NCBI RefSeq assembly: GCF_032884065.1
Contig: NC_088864.1
Location: 21,380,994 to 21,444,993, forward strand
Reading direction: 5' to 3'
Source of the DNA: Artemia franciscana
Taxonomy: Eukaryota > Arthropoda > Branchiopoda > Anostraca > Artemiidae
DNA length: 64,000 nucleotides
Part shown: one piece after another, positions 1 through 12,245 of the stretch
Layout of the letters: each line of letters begins with the position of its first letter
Numbering within the stretch: position 1 is the stretch's first letter
The notes under the pieces: generated by a model
Seen by the model: the letters and a program-made list of their open reading frames with translations, nothing else
What the model was told of the DNA's origin: nothing
The model's database searches: none
Translations under genes and position numbers: made by a program

Positions 1-2039
1 ACTGAGGTTTTGCAAGAAATATGCCGGATGAGACTAATTTGGGAGTAATTCGAGAAAAAGAATGCGAGTAAGACCATCACAGATGAGAAATGATTCTACG
101 AATTCCTAAAAACTAACAAAAACAAAATCAAACTATTTTAAAATAATTGAAAACAATATACTAGAATAAAAACTAAAAGAATCTTTAAAAAATTGAACCA
201 AACCTCAAAAAGGGTCTCATCTCAAGTTGCAAAAAAAAATGAAAGATAATTTCTTGCCAAAAGGAAGTGAAAATTAAAAAAGATGACTAAGAATGGTTAC
301 AATCCCCAGTCACTGGTATTTATCTAACTTAATCCCTGATTCGGGAGACGAAACAAGATATAATTATCAAAAGACATATCAAAGTACTCAGATTTCACTT
401 ATTCAGTTCTTTTTTAATTTAACAAAGTTGACTCTTTTTATCGTAAATAGTTATATCTTTTTTGGGCTTTAAATACACAAGGTAAAACGTTAATTATTCA
501 ATAATGGCTAAAAAGAAACGGAGACAGATCTAGAGGAGGGATAAAAGATATGAGGAAGAAGGAGGGAGGCTTGGGCGCAGATTCATGGAAAGTGATAGCT
601 AGTAAGGCTATTCAAGTCCTAATATTCCATCTTGGGAATGCACCAATTTTTAGGAGGGGAGAGGAGGCGTAGCTTTGCTCGGAGAACGATAGGAATATAA
701 GAGGGAAAGGTTAGCATGATAGGGGGAAGGTCCCCTCCCTTAGAAACGTCTATAGGTAATCTTACTCCTAGGAAAATTTTGACCGTTCATTTGAAACTCC
801 TTCAAAATATTTAGGGAAGAGGAGGGGGCTGAATTTGAGAATTTTCAAAAAGTGGTTACAATTTCATGATGACAGCTGAGGAAAACGCAGTTCTGAGCTT
901 TGGACGGTAAAAGCAATACGCATGTGTGGTATTGCAAAGCATTGGTATTTGAGAATTTCATATTTAGTACATCTCATTTTTATTTATTTTCTTTTGTCAA
1001 ATTAAATACTAATATGTTTTTTCCGATATCAAAACAACTATTATGTTCCGACTTAAAAAGTTCTATGAAATGTGTGGTTAAAGTGTGCCGGTGTTAGAAA
1101 AAAAAATAATAAGTAGAAAGCGTTTATTGTTTTTGTTTCTTTTCTTTTTGATTTTTTCATTTCCTGAAGTACCCCAAATTAAAGAAAATATAGTCTGTTA
1201 TGAGAAGAAGGAAAGACCCGCAGAGCACTTAAAAATGTAAATGTTTGTAGGTACGAACTCGTCTTTTTTATAATTTCATATTGTGTTCAAATTCACAATA
1301 TCTGTTTTGCATTTGGGAACGTTGAACTAATTCAATACGTTATTTTAAGTTCAGGCCTGAAAAGGAAAATAATGAGTATCATTAAAACCTAAAACGCTTA
1401 TTCAAGTAGCTCGTAACCTACCGTCAACTGGATTTATCTGATGACTTTATAAGATCGTTCTATGTATGGGTTTAACAACTTCCGATAAAAACGTTGGAGT
1501 AATACGGTGTTGTGAGAAGGTTTTAGGTCTCCGCTCCACCATAGGTTCCTTTCTCCGTCCCCTATTCCCGACAGGGAAACCCTGCTTGCATAGCCTCATA
1601 GAGGCATCAGGGAGGACATTTTAAGAGATTTCCTGACCAAAACTGCGACTGCTAACGGCGCTGCAGAGGGACCTTGAGGAATAGCGCCCCTCAAGGAAAT
1701 AATAGGCTAGTAAACGACCAGCATTTGCACTGGATTCTGACGAATGGATAATTCATCTGGGTTTGGTTGTTTTTAAAGGGCTGAAAAACTTCTTCCTAGC
1801 TAGGCTATCTGTTATGGGTTGCCTCCCCGTAGTAGCATAAAATTTGGAGGTATAAATATATAATGAATCAGAGGTAATAGACTTGAGATAGTCCGTACAG
1901 GACTTCGACTCTTGTTTAAAGAAAAGCATCGCCAAGTGGGCAAAACCATGTTGTAACAAAGATGGGTCCAGGATTGCACAAAACCTCCATTTAACTGGTG
2001 ATCCCAGAGACTTCTTGCTGTCCGGTTTTAAGCCGGCTT
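1..2039. other. No gene recognised, AT-rich flank
   Basis: I see no convincing coding region. The first 500 bases are A-rich, and a purine-rich, GGAGG-laden stretch lies at about 520-840. The stretch from about 1500 to 2040 is less AT-rich and runs straight into the retroposon that follows. It could be that element's 5' untranslated part, but nothing in it is diagnostic. Confidence 0.5.
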
Positions 2040-4960
2040 ATTTGCTTTTGTGTATACTTGAGAAGATATGTTGGTCGCTGTCATGCCCTGTTTCAGGGAC
2101 CATTGTTTTTCCTCAAGCCAAAATAATTTCAATGATTTAACGAACGTGAAAGAAAGCAACTTGGAATGTTGCGAAGTTAAAAAACAACTATCGTATCAAA
2201 ATTTTTACTGGCGAATTCAGACACTTCGAACTGGACTTATAAGGAGTTTCAGAAACTCATATCGCAGGGATAGGAAACATGATATCAGGTGATGAAGAAT
2301 TTTTTTACAAAGGCAAGAAGGACGGGGTTTAAAGGCAGGGAGTAGGGCTAAAGATAAATAAGGAAGCTGCTAAGTCTTGTTCAGGCTGGGAAGGTATTGA
2401 TAATAGAGTAATAATTTCTCATTTTATAAATACACAGGGTCCCAGGTAGAAATATGGTATGATTTTCAAAGGAATTTAGCGTCCTGGTCGGTAGAAATAG
2501 GAATAGACGGTATCCTAGCCTAAGCAAATTTGGTGTAGGAAAAGAAAACAGCAGTAGTTACAGACCGCTGCAATTTTATTAGGTCTAACAATCTAGTTAT
2601 AACCAATAGAGTATTTGGTCATAAAATATCTCATACGTACATGACGCACTCGCATTATGTTTTTGTAAACCAAAGACTTTAAACAAGATACTAGGGTATA
2701 TAAGAGTGCTGTTATTGCTGTTAAAAGTAAAGCTCCTCATCTAGTGGTGTCTATGATTGATTTAAAGCTGAAATTAGAAAGGGTAAATACCTTCCGAGAA
2801 ATTATGATGTTGGTAGACTAGAGGATGAGAATTTTAGAGAGATTTTCCACGAATTGTCTTAGGAAATTAGTTTATGAAGTCGCTGATAGTGTCTTGGAAA
2901 AAAAGTTAGAAATCCAGCTAGGAATATTAGTGAAAATGCTTTATGTTTAATAGAGAGGAGGAGGCGCATGTACAAGAATTATTTGAGCGATACATCATAT
3001 GAAAATAAGAGGAAAGTAAAGAAAGTGGAGAAAGCATTAAAATATTGATTAAGGAAGGCTGAAGGGGAGGTCATGGATGTTATTACCAAAGACCTGGAAG
3101 ATACAGCCAATGGGCATAATAGTAAAATATTGTACTAGCATGTTAACAAATAGACATGCTCTAGCGAGAATGGATAAGAATAATGGGGTTAACTTGAAAT
3201 AAGTTATGTTACACAATAAAATTGTGCGATGATAAATTGTGAGAGCGAAGCGTCAATTTGGATTCGTCTCGATTAATGGTGAAAATGGAAGCACGATTAG
3301 TGAGAAGCAAAGAGTTAAAGAAGGATAGGTAGAGTATTTTGAGAATGTAATAAACCGTCATGGGGTTGTGAGAAAAGATATAAGAAAGAATAAAAAATTT
3401 GTGACACTGGATGAGAAGGAAGATCTTTCTGTGAGGAAAAATTAGTGACGTTGCTTAAACGATTAAAAAGTAATAGAGCCTCAGATGCTAATAGCATGGA
3501 GTTTTTTAAATAATGGTGGTTGTGAGGTTAGAGATAAGCTACTGAAGATTATGAGTATGATTTTTGAAAAAGAAGAAGTACCTAGCGATTTTAGGAAAAT
3601 ACCCGTTAAACTCCTTCATAAAAGGGAGATAAGAGTGAATGCGGCAATTATAGCGGCATTAGCCTGGTTTCTGTAAGAGCCAAATTAATTAGTATGATAC
3701 TTTTTAGACTTGGAGATGCTGTAGATAGCGTTTTATGGCCATATTTTCACTCTTAGTTTAATAATGAAGAGGTGGCTCAGTCATCAAGCACCTTTAGTCC
3801 TCAATCCTATTGATTGTGAGCAAGTGTTTGATTCAGAAGATTGAATAGCTTTAACGAAGGTACAATTTTTGTATGGTAGGCTTATACGCTATAATAGCAT
3901 TTAAGTGATTAGTGCAAAGTACGAGAATAACTTGCTGCAGTTAAGGTAGGAAATGAAGCTAGTAGCTGGTTTCACATTAAATCAAGAGCTAAGCAGGGTT
4001 GTGTTCTATCCCCATTTATATTGATTATGATGCTGAGTTTTTTTTTTTATAAAGAGCACAGTAAAAGCAGTGGGAGATTGCGGAATCAAAAGGGCAGGTA
4101 AAATTCTTATAAACTTAGATTTTGTTGATGATTTGAACATCCTATATGAAATTGCTAGCAAAATGAATGAAATTCTAGAGGCTTTGAGAGTTCAAAGTCC
4201 AAGAATAGGTTCAAAAATTAATTACAGTAGCATCAAGTCGCTAAGACTAAGTATAAGTGAAGGTGAAGAGATGATGTTGGATAATGAGAATAATGACGAA
4301 GTAGACAGCATCATTTACCTAGGTAATATTATTGAAGATGTTAAAAGTAGAATAGCCAAGACCCAGGGTGTTAATGCATAGTTGAAAAAAAAGTTTGAAA
4401 TAATTGGAAGATGAGTCTGCGAGCAAAGATTAGAATATTGGAAGCTACAGTAATGGCAATGGTTAAGTACGGTTCTGAGGTGTGAGTGCTCTACAAAACG
4501 GAGGAGGATTTGCAAGATGTTTTCCAGAGAAATAGCCTACAGACTGTTTGGGTACCCGACTGACTGATTGCATCTCAAACAGTAAGCTGTACGAAAATGT
4601 GGTTGAATCCCACTTTCTAGAAAGGATTCTGAGAGAATCCTTCTTTTCTGAGAGAAAGGATTAAATGGGTAGGATAGATTCTGCGAATGAAGGATGACAG
4701 ATTGCCTAAGAGTGTCCTTGTCAGCCATTTGTCTGGGGCCAAACAAAATCCGGTCATCCCCCAATGGTGTGGGAGGATGTTGGAAGGAAATATTGAAAAG
4801 AAATAGAAACATTTTAGAAGGGTACAAAAAGGGAGGCTTTGAACAGATTGAGATGGAGAAGGGGCGTGCGTATCTATATTTATTTCGGGTGGCTTAGTGC
4901 TCCAGTAAGTTGTTAGAAGTAGTAGCAGTAAAGAGGGGTATGAGCGTAAGTAAAACACAT
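2040..4960 (+). mobile_element. Decayed APE-type non-LTR retrotransposon
   Basis: This is a fossil of a LINE-like element that encoded an apurinic-type endonuclease and a reverse transcriptase. The endonuclease end is visible as NKEAAKSC near 2360, NRVIISHF near 2402 and a PHLVV segment near 2731, which corresponds to the usual DHHLV end of this nuclease fold. Reverse transcriptase motifs follow in order: motif A as IDCEQVFDS (about 3810), motif B as KQGCVLSPF (about 3990) and the catalytic FVDD box (about 4122-4133). A C-terminal stretch containing YLGNIIED and SRIAKTQGV comes next, and a degraded tail continues to about 4960. Reading frames shift many times and carry stops, so nothing is expressed as an intact protein. 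The 5' limit is uncertain and could be near 1500. No target-site duplication was identified. Confidence 0.85.
3485..4381 (+). pseudogene. Reverse transcriptase core of non-LTR element, broken
   Basis: This part of the retroposon is best preserved. An open stretch at 3485-3676 includes GGCEVRDKLLKIMSMIFEK, matching the thumb-proximal region of APE-type LINE reverse transcriptases. After frameshifts, 4070-4381 keeps the YADD-type box as FVDD and the region after it, including SLRLSISEGEE and YLGNIIED. The catalytic aspartates survive, but the frame is interrupted between 3676 and 4070, so it is a pseudogene. The family assignment rests on motif order rather than on an alignment. Confidence 0.8.
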
Positions 4961-5940
4961 ATTTAAGCCCCCAAGAATGGTCGGTCTTATGTAATTTAAA
5001 CTTTCAGATGTTGTTAGAGGGGTAAGGTGGAACCAAGTCAATAGGTTATTTCTAATCTCAAACGAACGAAAAGAAAGAACGATTCGTTGATTTTCAAACG
5101 AAAAGAAAGAACAATACTGAACCTGAAAAAGTGCTTAAATAAGGTCTTCGAGAGGCATCCGAAGCTGGCCCTAGGAGCAGATGTCATTTAATTTTGATTT
5201 TGAGCATTTAGATTTCCCTCCAAAGTTGACCCCTCCCCCACAAAAAAAGTCAACTGGATGGTTTTTTCTCAACTTGGGTAACTAGCTAAAAACAGGTTTC
5301 AACTTTATTCTTAAAGTTGATAGGATGCCTATTTTCCTTTTCTGTAAGGCTGCAAAAGCTTAACCTTCACTATTTATCGAAAGTAAGAAAAAGACTCCAT
5401 TTCGGCTAGAAAAAATGTTTTAGAAGCAAAACTAATGCCATTAATTAACAAACAAAGACATAATACATAAAACAAACAATCTGTTAAAGACAAGACGGCC
5501 ATCGATTTAGACTAGTATAAGTTTTACAGTATCAATGAAAACTTGCCCAATTTCCTTATTTTTCTTAGATCGACTATCTTGGACATTTTCCCATTGGCTT
5601 GCCTGAAAATCAACGACCGATCGGCAACAACAGCAATACCACTTAAGAAGGGTCCCGACACGCCTTCCTAAAATAAGGAGAAAACTTGTTTTTTGAGTAG
5701 AAAAACATATAAGTTGTAATACAAAACTTAACTAGAAACAAATGATACAAAAAGAACAGAGGATAGGCTACTTTTCATTCATAACTAAATAAAATAAGAT
5801 ATAATCATCACGCCATCACAAGGGAGGAAGACAAAGACATTCACAGGAAAGGGTGACGGGAGCTGTTACCATGGAAACTCAATGATATGAGAATTGATAA
5901 ATCCGAAAATTTGAAAATATGTCTAGTGATTTTCTTGCAA
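4961..5940. other. Non-coding, nothing recognised
   Basis: No gene was found. A short direct duplication of an ACGAAAAGAAAGAAC motif lies at about 5067-5113. The rest is ordinary AT-rich sequence. Confidence 0.5.
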
Positions 5941-5941
5941 A

Positions 5942-6895
5942 ATTTAAAAACCTATATACCCCCAAGGCATGACTTACAACCCTATCCCAAGGGCACTGGG
6001 GGGTTGTGTCAATACTAGAGGCATTGTTATATGTTCTTTGGATTATTTCGAACAAAATCGCTATCTCACAATTTGAATCAGATTCGTTTGGTGAAAAGAT
6101 TAGTTAGGTGAAAAGAGGCAGAAAGGCAACTAATCAGGGCAGAAAGAGGAGGCTAGTTGCCCCCATCACTTTTGACTCTTAAAACAGAACAAGAACTTCC
6201 CATTTTGAACCGGATGAGCCTCCTACATGGTTTATCCAGCCATCCTTTCCGTAAAAACCTTAAATATCCCTGGTGCATAACTTACAACCCTTGCCCCCAG
6301 GCTCTGGGGGTTTGTTTCAACCCCAAAACTTGTTTTTATATAATATTAGGACTATCTTGAACAAATTAACTATCTCAAAGCTTCTATCAGTATTTCGAGA
6401 AAACATCAGGTATGAGGGGGTGGGAAGTATCTACGCTCTAATCACTTTGAATCTTAAAAAGGAACCTAGAACTTCTGATTACCAGTCAATTGAGACCCCC
6501 CCCCCAATGTTTATGCGTCCACCCTTTCAATAAAAAACCTTGTATGCTCTCAGGACGTAACTTACAACCCTTGCCCTTAAGGTTGTGGGGGTTTGTCATC
6601 TTAAAAGACATACTTCTCGGACTTTTAAACTATGTTAAACAGAATGGCTATCTCAAAATTTTGATTGGATGTTTTCGGGTAAATTTTGGGCTTGGGAGGG
6701 GGGAATTTTGTCCTTCAATTACATTCGACTTTTAAAAGGGGCGCTAGCACCTTCAATTTCGAATCAAACTAGCCCTTTTAGAAGTTTCTACGACAACTCC
6801 TTCTATACGAAGTGCCCTGGTCTAAAACCAAAAGATAAAAATACATTGTGCCAACATCTTTCTTTGCTTAGGCGGCGCGATTGCGCTGCCTATGA
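5942..6895. repeat. Family A tandem repeat, about 3 units
   Basis: About three diverged units of roughly 290-330 bp are present. Each contains a 'cttacaaccct.gcccc' core (near 5970, 6280 and 6557) followed by GGGGGTTTGT and a 'gctatctca' segment. The same family forms the array at 56830-57066 plus 62431-63625. The block ends in a GC-rich hairpin (6870-6891) that recurs at the end of the distant copy. Short open frames inside it are chance. Confidence 0.8.
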
Positions 6896-7549
6896 TATTC
6901 CATTCAAACATATAGAAAATCTAGTGGTACGACAGACTGTTCTTCAATTTAATCTATAAAGATAAATTTTTTATTCTTCAGTATAAAATATTTGCTTTGA
7001 GCAAACTAAAGAGATATATTTTCGGATGAATGTAATCAGAAAAAAAGTAAAAAAAGAAAAGGGGCCATTTTAACCAAATCCTCAAGTGGAAACCAAAAAA
7101 GTGTATAATCCACAAAGTTTTTCTCTCTCCTGTAACAAATTATTGTTGTTTTGTTGTTGTTGTTGACAGATAAAATCATTTTGTTTTGTTGTTTTTATCG
7201 ACTAATAAAGACATTGTGGTGAAACAAAATATACAGTACAAAATGCATATCTATTTCAGTGAAACACAAACGACACTCCAGACTTCAAGAATTTTGAGGA
7301 GACAATGAACCCACTCTTAATTAAAATCAAGTTGCCACCAAGGCATGACTAATTTAAGAAATAGCCAAAGCAGATAATTTGAGTGAGAGGCAAAAGCCTT
7401 TTTCAGGATTGTATAAAAATGATGTCATCTTGTTGATAGATAGTCTATCATCCATCCATCCATCCAAAAGCAGATGATGGAGATTTTTGGGTTGACTCAT
7501 AAAGGACAATGTCAACCTGACTTCTATGTAAAAGGGGGGACTAAATTTC
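6896..7549. other. Non-coding with simple repeats
   Basis: No gene is supported. A GTT-rich microsatellite lies at about 7141-7196 and a CATC tetranucleotide run at about 7448-7466. Confidence 0.5.
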
Positions 7550-8165
7550 CTTGGACTCACAGGTAAACAACTGGCCTAAGCCTAATAGGCTTGCCCCCTT
7601 AGAGTCTTAGGCAGACTACCAAGTTCTAGGATTGACACGTGACCTACAAGTCCCCTGGACTCGCAGGAGAACTGGGAGACCTATAGTTTTCTAATTGTTT
7701 GGGTAAAGGGCACGGGTGAACGACGGGAGTAATTATGACTCACTTATTGGACAAATTATTGCGTGTTAGCTTTTGGAGATGCCCACCTACCTAGAGTATC
7801 AGGCAGGTTGGTCAAGTTTTAGAATTGACACATAATCATTAATTCGCCTGAAATCGCAAGCAAACAAGTGTCCAGTCCAAAGCCTAATAGGGCTCACCCA
7901 CCTAGAGTGTTAGGCCAGCTTTAGCACCCAGTTCATGAGCTCAGACTGTTGCGCAAACAAAAAAATAATTAAATAATGGTTGACCGACAAATCGCCTGAA
8001 CTCGCAAGCCAACAAGCGTCCAGAGCCTAATAAGAGGCCCACCTGCATAGAGTTTCAGGCGAGTGACCCAATTCACAAGTTTAGACACTTACGCTAACAA
8101 AAAAAAATAATTAAATATTGGTTGACCAACAAGTCGCATGAAATTGCAAGGCAAACAAGCGTAAT
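7550..8165. repeat. Diverged tandem repeat, about 140-bp unit
   Basis: Units recur with the landmarks 'tcgcctgaa.tcgcaag.' (about 7848, 7991 and 8132), 'gcctaata.g' and 'tagagt.t.aggc', plus an A-rich 'caaaaaaataattaaat' segment in the last two. Earlier, more diverged units begin near 7553 and 7657. Confidence 0.75.
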
Positions 8166-9862
8166 TTATGATTATTCCGCCAAGAGTGCATCCCTAGAGT
8201 GCTTGCCTAGAGTTTAACTTACTATTGTTTTCAGTTTCATCTGATTTTTCGAACATTTTATGTCCATTTTGAACTAGATTCATTCATTTTTAGTAATATC
8301 TGGTATATTTTAGTTTGAATTAGCTATTCATTTTAGCTGCTGTTCATTTTAGGCTCTATTTATTCATGCATATTAGTTTCTGCTCATTTGAAGGTTGACT
8401 ATGGCTTTATATCTTCTGATCTGTCGTAACTCAGTCTATTGATGTTCTGCGTGGCCATATAGAGCCTAGAGTTTCATTCTAGATGTCACAAAGTCGGGTC
8501 ACAGGCCTGGCACTTGTTCTTGTAAAAAGAACCAGCAAACGAAACACCGATTTGATGACCTGTGAGAAATCAATGGCTCTGAGCGATCTTTATTTTCCTT
8601 ATTATTTCTGTTCAATTTAGGCTGGAGAATCGCACATTACTTCTCTTATATTTTTGTTGTTTTTTTTTAGAGTTTATTTCTGTTCTTTTGCGATTTGATA
8701 TTTTTTAATTATAATTTAATTGCATAAATAATTCCAAAGTTTTTTTTTAATTTTTCTGTTCAAAAACTATAATGTTGGATATTTATTTTAACATTAGAAT
8801 ACATTTGAAAATATTCAGAGTTTTCCATGGGATGTTGCAACACAGGGTACCGTTGTTTTCTACGTTTTCATAAGGTAAAGCTTCCCGAGAGTCTTTTTAA
8901 TTAGGAAATACTAGTTCATATCCCTGCACACTTTAATATGTTTGAATTAAGATGGTCTATAATCAGTTTTAAAATCCGAGATTCAAGCTTTCATGGTGTA
9001 AACTTTGCTGGGGCTTCATTCAGAGGGAACCTTCTTCTTCAGTAATCGATATTCAGGTTATTATGGTGATTTTCTGTCTTTTTTCTTGACGTTATGACAA
9101 ATAAAATCAAACAACCCGAGATTGAAATTGTTTTCTGTGAATTACAAATTACCGCCGCACCTTTAAAAGGCTTAGAGGGTCTTAGCCCAGCTCATGTTCG
9201 TGGTCATTTCTGTTCTCTTTAAATTTGAATTGATTATTCATTGTGGAGTTTCATTTATTCACTTATAGTGATTACTGTTCATATAAGTTCGGACTATTAT
9301 TTTACTTAATTTCTGCTCGTCTTTTTTTTAAATTCAACTATTGACTTTTTTTGAAAAACTTAATTTTAAATACTTCTTAAATTTAACCATGTCAAGAGAC
9401 TGCGGATATATTAGGTCCATCACTATCCTTCGTGGTATACCCATTAGCACACACAGTCATAGGCCCCAATTCACATATTATTATTTTTTTTTTTTAATAT
9501 TCAGTGAAGATACAAGGAACAGTTTTTCATAATATAGGAGGATTTTTTTTTCGATTTTGGTTAATGAAAATACTCAATAAATATATGTTCCAGAATATGC
9601 CCCCTCCCCCCCCCTCAATTAGCGACTTTATCTACAAAGGACGAGGAATTAAAATTTTTATCATAGTCAATAGTTATCATAGCTTTACAGCTCATTTGAA
9701 AAGCTTTACAGCTAGTTTTTAAAGATCAAACGGAGAAGGACATAGATATTTACTCCATATACCTAGTTTATACAATGCTAAATTTCCTAGAGTACTATAG
9801 ATGGAAACTTGCAATGCTCGAACGTTTCCAGCTCCGTGTAAGAATAATAAATCGATACATAC
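8166..9862. other. T-rich non-coding stretch
   Basis: No coding region was recognised. The right end, from 9862 leftward, is the start of the intron that follows the PH-protein exon on the minus strand. Any downstream exon of that gene within this stretch escaped me. Confidence 0.45.
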
Positions 9863-12245
9863 CTTGTAATAAACTTTAGCTAAAAACAACACATTCCTGG
9901 CTAAAGAGCCTTGTGGAATTTTGAAACAAAGGTATGACAGGATTCTTAGCCATTCTAAGGAACGTTCACTGCTGGACAGAAAAATGTAAATAGTGTCACG
10001 TTTTTCAGAGCACAATACAAGCTGAATGGTGTTAGTTTTCTCTAATTTCAAAGAAATGACTTTCCGTGTTTGTTCAGTCCGTTTCAAGCACTTGGAATCA
10101 GAAAAGTTCAAGCTGATTGAATTGACAATGAGTGTCATTAAAGATGACCTTTTTTTGTCAACACTCTTTCCCATTTGAACCAAACCTTCAAAGAATTCTC
10201 CAGAAATTTTAATGGTTTCATCATGTCCAACGATTATAGATTGTTTTAGTGATGACATATTGATCAAGGAAAGTCGTTTTATTTTGCCACTAATTTTATT
10301 CTTCTTTTCGTTATTAACCGTATTTGATTCTTTAAGAATAAAGGATGGATCACCCATAGTATGTTCCTTGTTGACTTTTAATGACAAAGCATCTAAGGAA
10401 GACGCTTCACCACCTTCAAAAATGGGGCTTGAAGTGTTTTTCTTTTCTTCTTCATCTTCATTGCTTTTATTGAGTTCTAATGATATTTCTGGGAAAGGAA
10501 GCTTCCCAGAAATATCATTTCTGGTTTCATCATGTCCAGCGATTATAGATTGTTTTAGCAATGACATATTGATCGAGGAAAGTCGTTTTGTTTTGCCACT
10601 AATTTTATTCTTCTTTTCGCTTTTAACCGTATTTGATTCTTTAAGGATAAAGGATGGATCATCCATAGTAAGTTCTTTGTTGACTCTTAATGACAAAGCA
10701 TCTAAGGAAGACACTTCACCACCTTCAAAAATGGGATTTGAATTGTTATTCTTTTCTTCTTCTTCTTCATTGCTTTTATTGAGTTCTAATGATATTTCTG
10801 GGAAGGGAAGTCTCGTGTTGTTCTTTCCAGAACTACTTCCAGTTTTTTTGGTTTCAATATGAGTAGGGTTACTAAAAATTGAAGGCGGGTCACCAGTGCT
10901 AATTTCTCTTGGAGCTCTTGGCGAGGAATCGCCCAGAGAAGGTGTATCATTACTGAATTCTTCTGACATAACTGGAATATGACTATCAGCTTCCATAGAA
11001 GGCAAATCAGACAGTACACCTCCATCCATTGATGAAAATGACCTTGCACAACTTTTTGAGCTAACCACAGCTTCAAAGGGATCAGCAATATTTGGTTTTT
11101 CTGGAGGAATGGAGGTCAAATCAGCATCTGTTGACGTTGCAAAGCAATAGAAAAGAGGATCAAATTCTTCTAAAACTGTCGCGACGTCTTCAATTCCCTT
11201 ATGGTTTTCAATTACAGTTCCTACTTCATCATCATCACGATTTTTAGAATTTGCATTGCCTAAAGATTCAAATGCAGCGTCCATAGCACTCTTATGATTT
11301 AAAGGAAGACCAAGTTCACTAAGAGCTAAGTCTTTTACATCCTCCAGCTTGGAATCAAAGAAAGTTTTGTTGGTTCCAATAAAGTAAAATTCTTTGTTTT
11401 CTAGCGATACTGTTGGGGTGTTAAGTATCTTAAGGGTGTGTTTGTTAATTTCTTCTAATTTGTCTTGAAAGGGAGCAAGAGGTGTAGGTGAGCAACGCTC
11501 CTTTATTTCTATTAATCTTGGTGCCGTTTCGGGTAGCTTATGATTGTATTCATTATTTTCTTCAGGATTTGGTTGGGAAGGTATAGTAATATTTGAACAT
11601 GATATATGTCTCCGTGTAACAGGAATAGGACCATCTAATAAAATTTTATTTCGAGTTAGTTCAGCAGAATCATCTCCATTACTTAGGTCTGATGTAATTC
11701 TAATAAAAGAAGTACTGACATTGTTCGTGCAAAAAGGATTCGTCCTATTGATTGCAATTTCACTTTTAGAATCATCTGTTAATCTTGAAGAGGGACAATT
11801 ATCAAATAGGTCAAAATTATTAGCTAGATTATCTGAACTAATAGGCAAGCCATGTGAGCCAGCCAATTGCAAATCTAACTCAGTTTTTCCTTTGGATTCA
11901 TTGCTCTGAGTGATCAGGGTACAAAAATTACGTTGAGGCACTTGTGGTAAGCTAGTAATAAGCTGTGGAAACTTTTGGTAAGCTAGCGGATAATATACAT
12001 TTTTTGGTCTTTTTGGACCTTTGGATAGGTATGACTCACAAAATGGATTTTGATTACTATCATATGATAAGTAAGGCAAGGACTTATTCTCTTTGCTGGG
12101 CTGGGCTACTTTACTCGTCCTTACAGCTGGCACTGGTAGCTTTGTTCTTGTTGTAGGAGTTGGAGCACCCTTATTATTTGGATTAGGCCCATTCGTGCCA
12201 TTTAAATCCATCTGGCAAGTTGCATACAAAGTCTTTATTAGCTAT
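9863..12245 (-). CDS. First coding exon of a PH-domain protein (783 codons)
   Basis: The exon runs from a TTTCAG acceptor at 12246 to a strong AAG|GTATGT donor at 9863/9862. An in-frame TAG lies just inside the acceptor, so the first ATG (12211, in GCCAGATGG context) is the likely start and 12212-12245 is 5' UTR. The 783 codons end in phase 0, so the protein continues in exons not found here. Residues 1 to about 465 are low complexity, rich in S/N/P. They hold NPF at 55-57 and 158-160, DPF at 377-379, and an FDLFD stretch near 133; NPF binds EH domains and DPF binds the AP-2 ear in known endocytic proteins. About 467-673 is a tandem duplication. About 669-760 has PH-like alternating strands ending in a helix with tryptophan (SLEWLRILSYL). 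A membrane-trafficking or GTPase-regulatory role is inference. It may be the N-terminus of an ARAP-like paralogue of the neighbouring gene. Confidence 0.85.
10188..10811 (-). repeat. In-frame tandem duplication inside the PH-protein exon
   Basis: Two copies with a 312-bp period (104 codons) encode near-identical blocks. Each block starts LPFPEISLELNKSNE and continues through an acidic run, PIFEGGE.SSLDALSL, DPSFILKESNTV and KKNKISGK. The high nucleotide identity and exact multiple of three indicate a recent duplication compatible with protein function. Confidence 0.95.

Noticed and set aside
7354-7560. Next exon of the PH-protein gene on the minus strand
   Set aside because: No acceptor in the right place, no recognisable domain, and it overlaps a CATC microsatellite.
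10212-10862. Plus-strand 216-codon frame rich in S/F/L
   Set aside because: It is the shadow of the duplicated acidic and serine-rich exon on the minus strand, which has splice signals and a better start.
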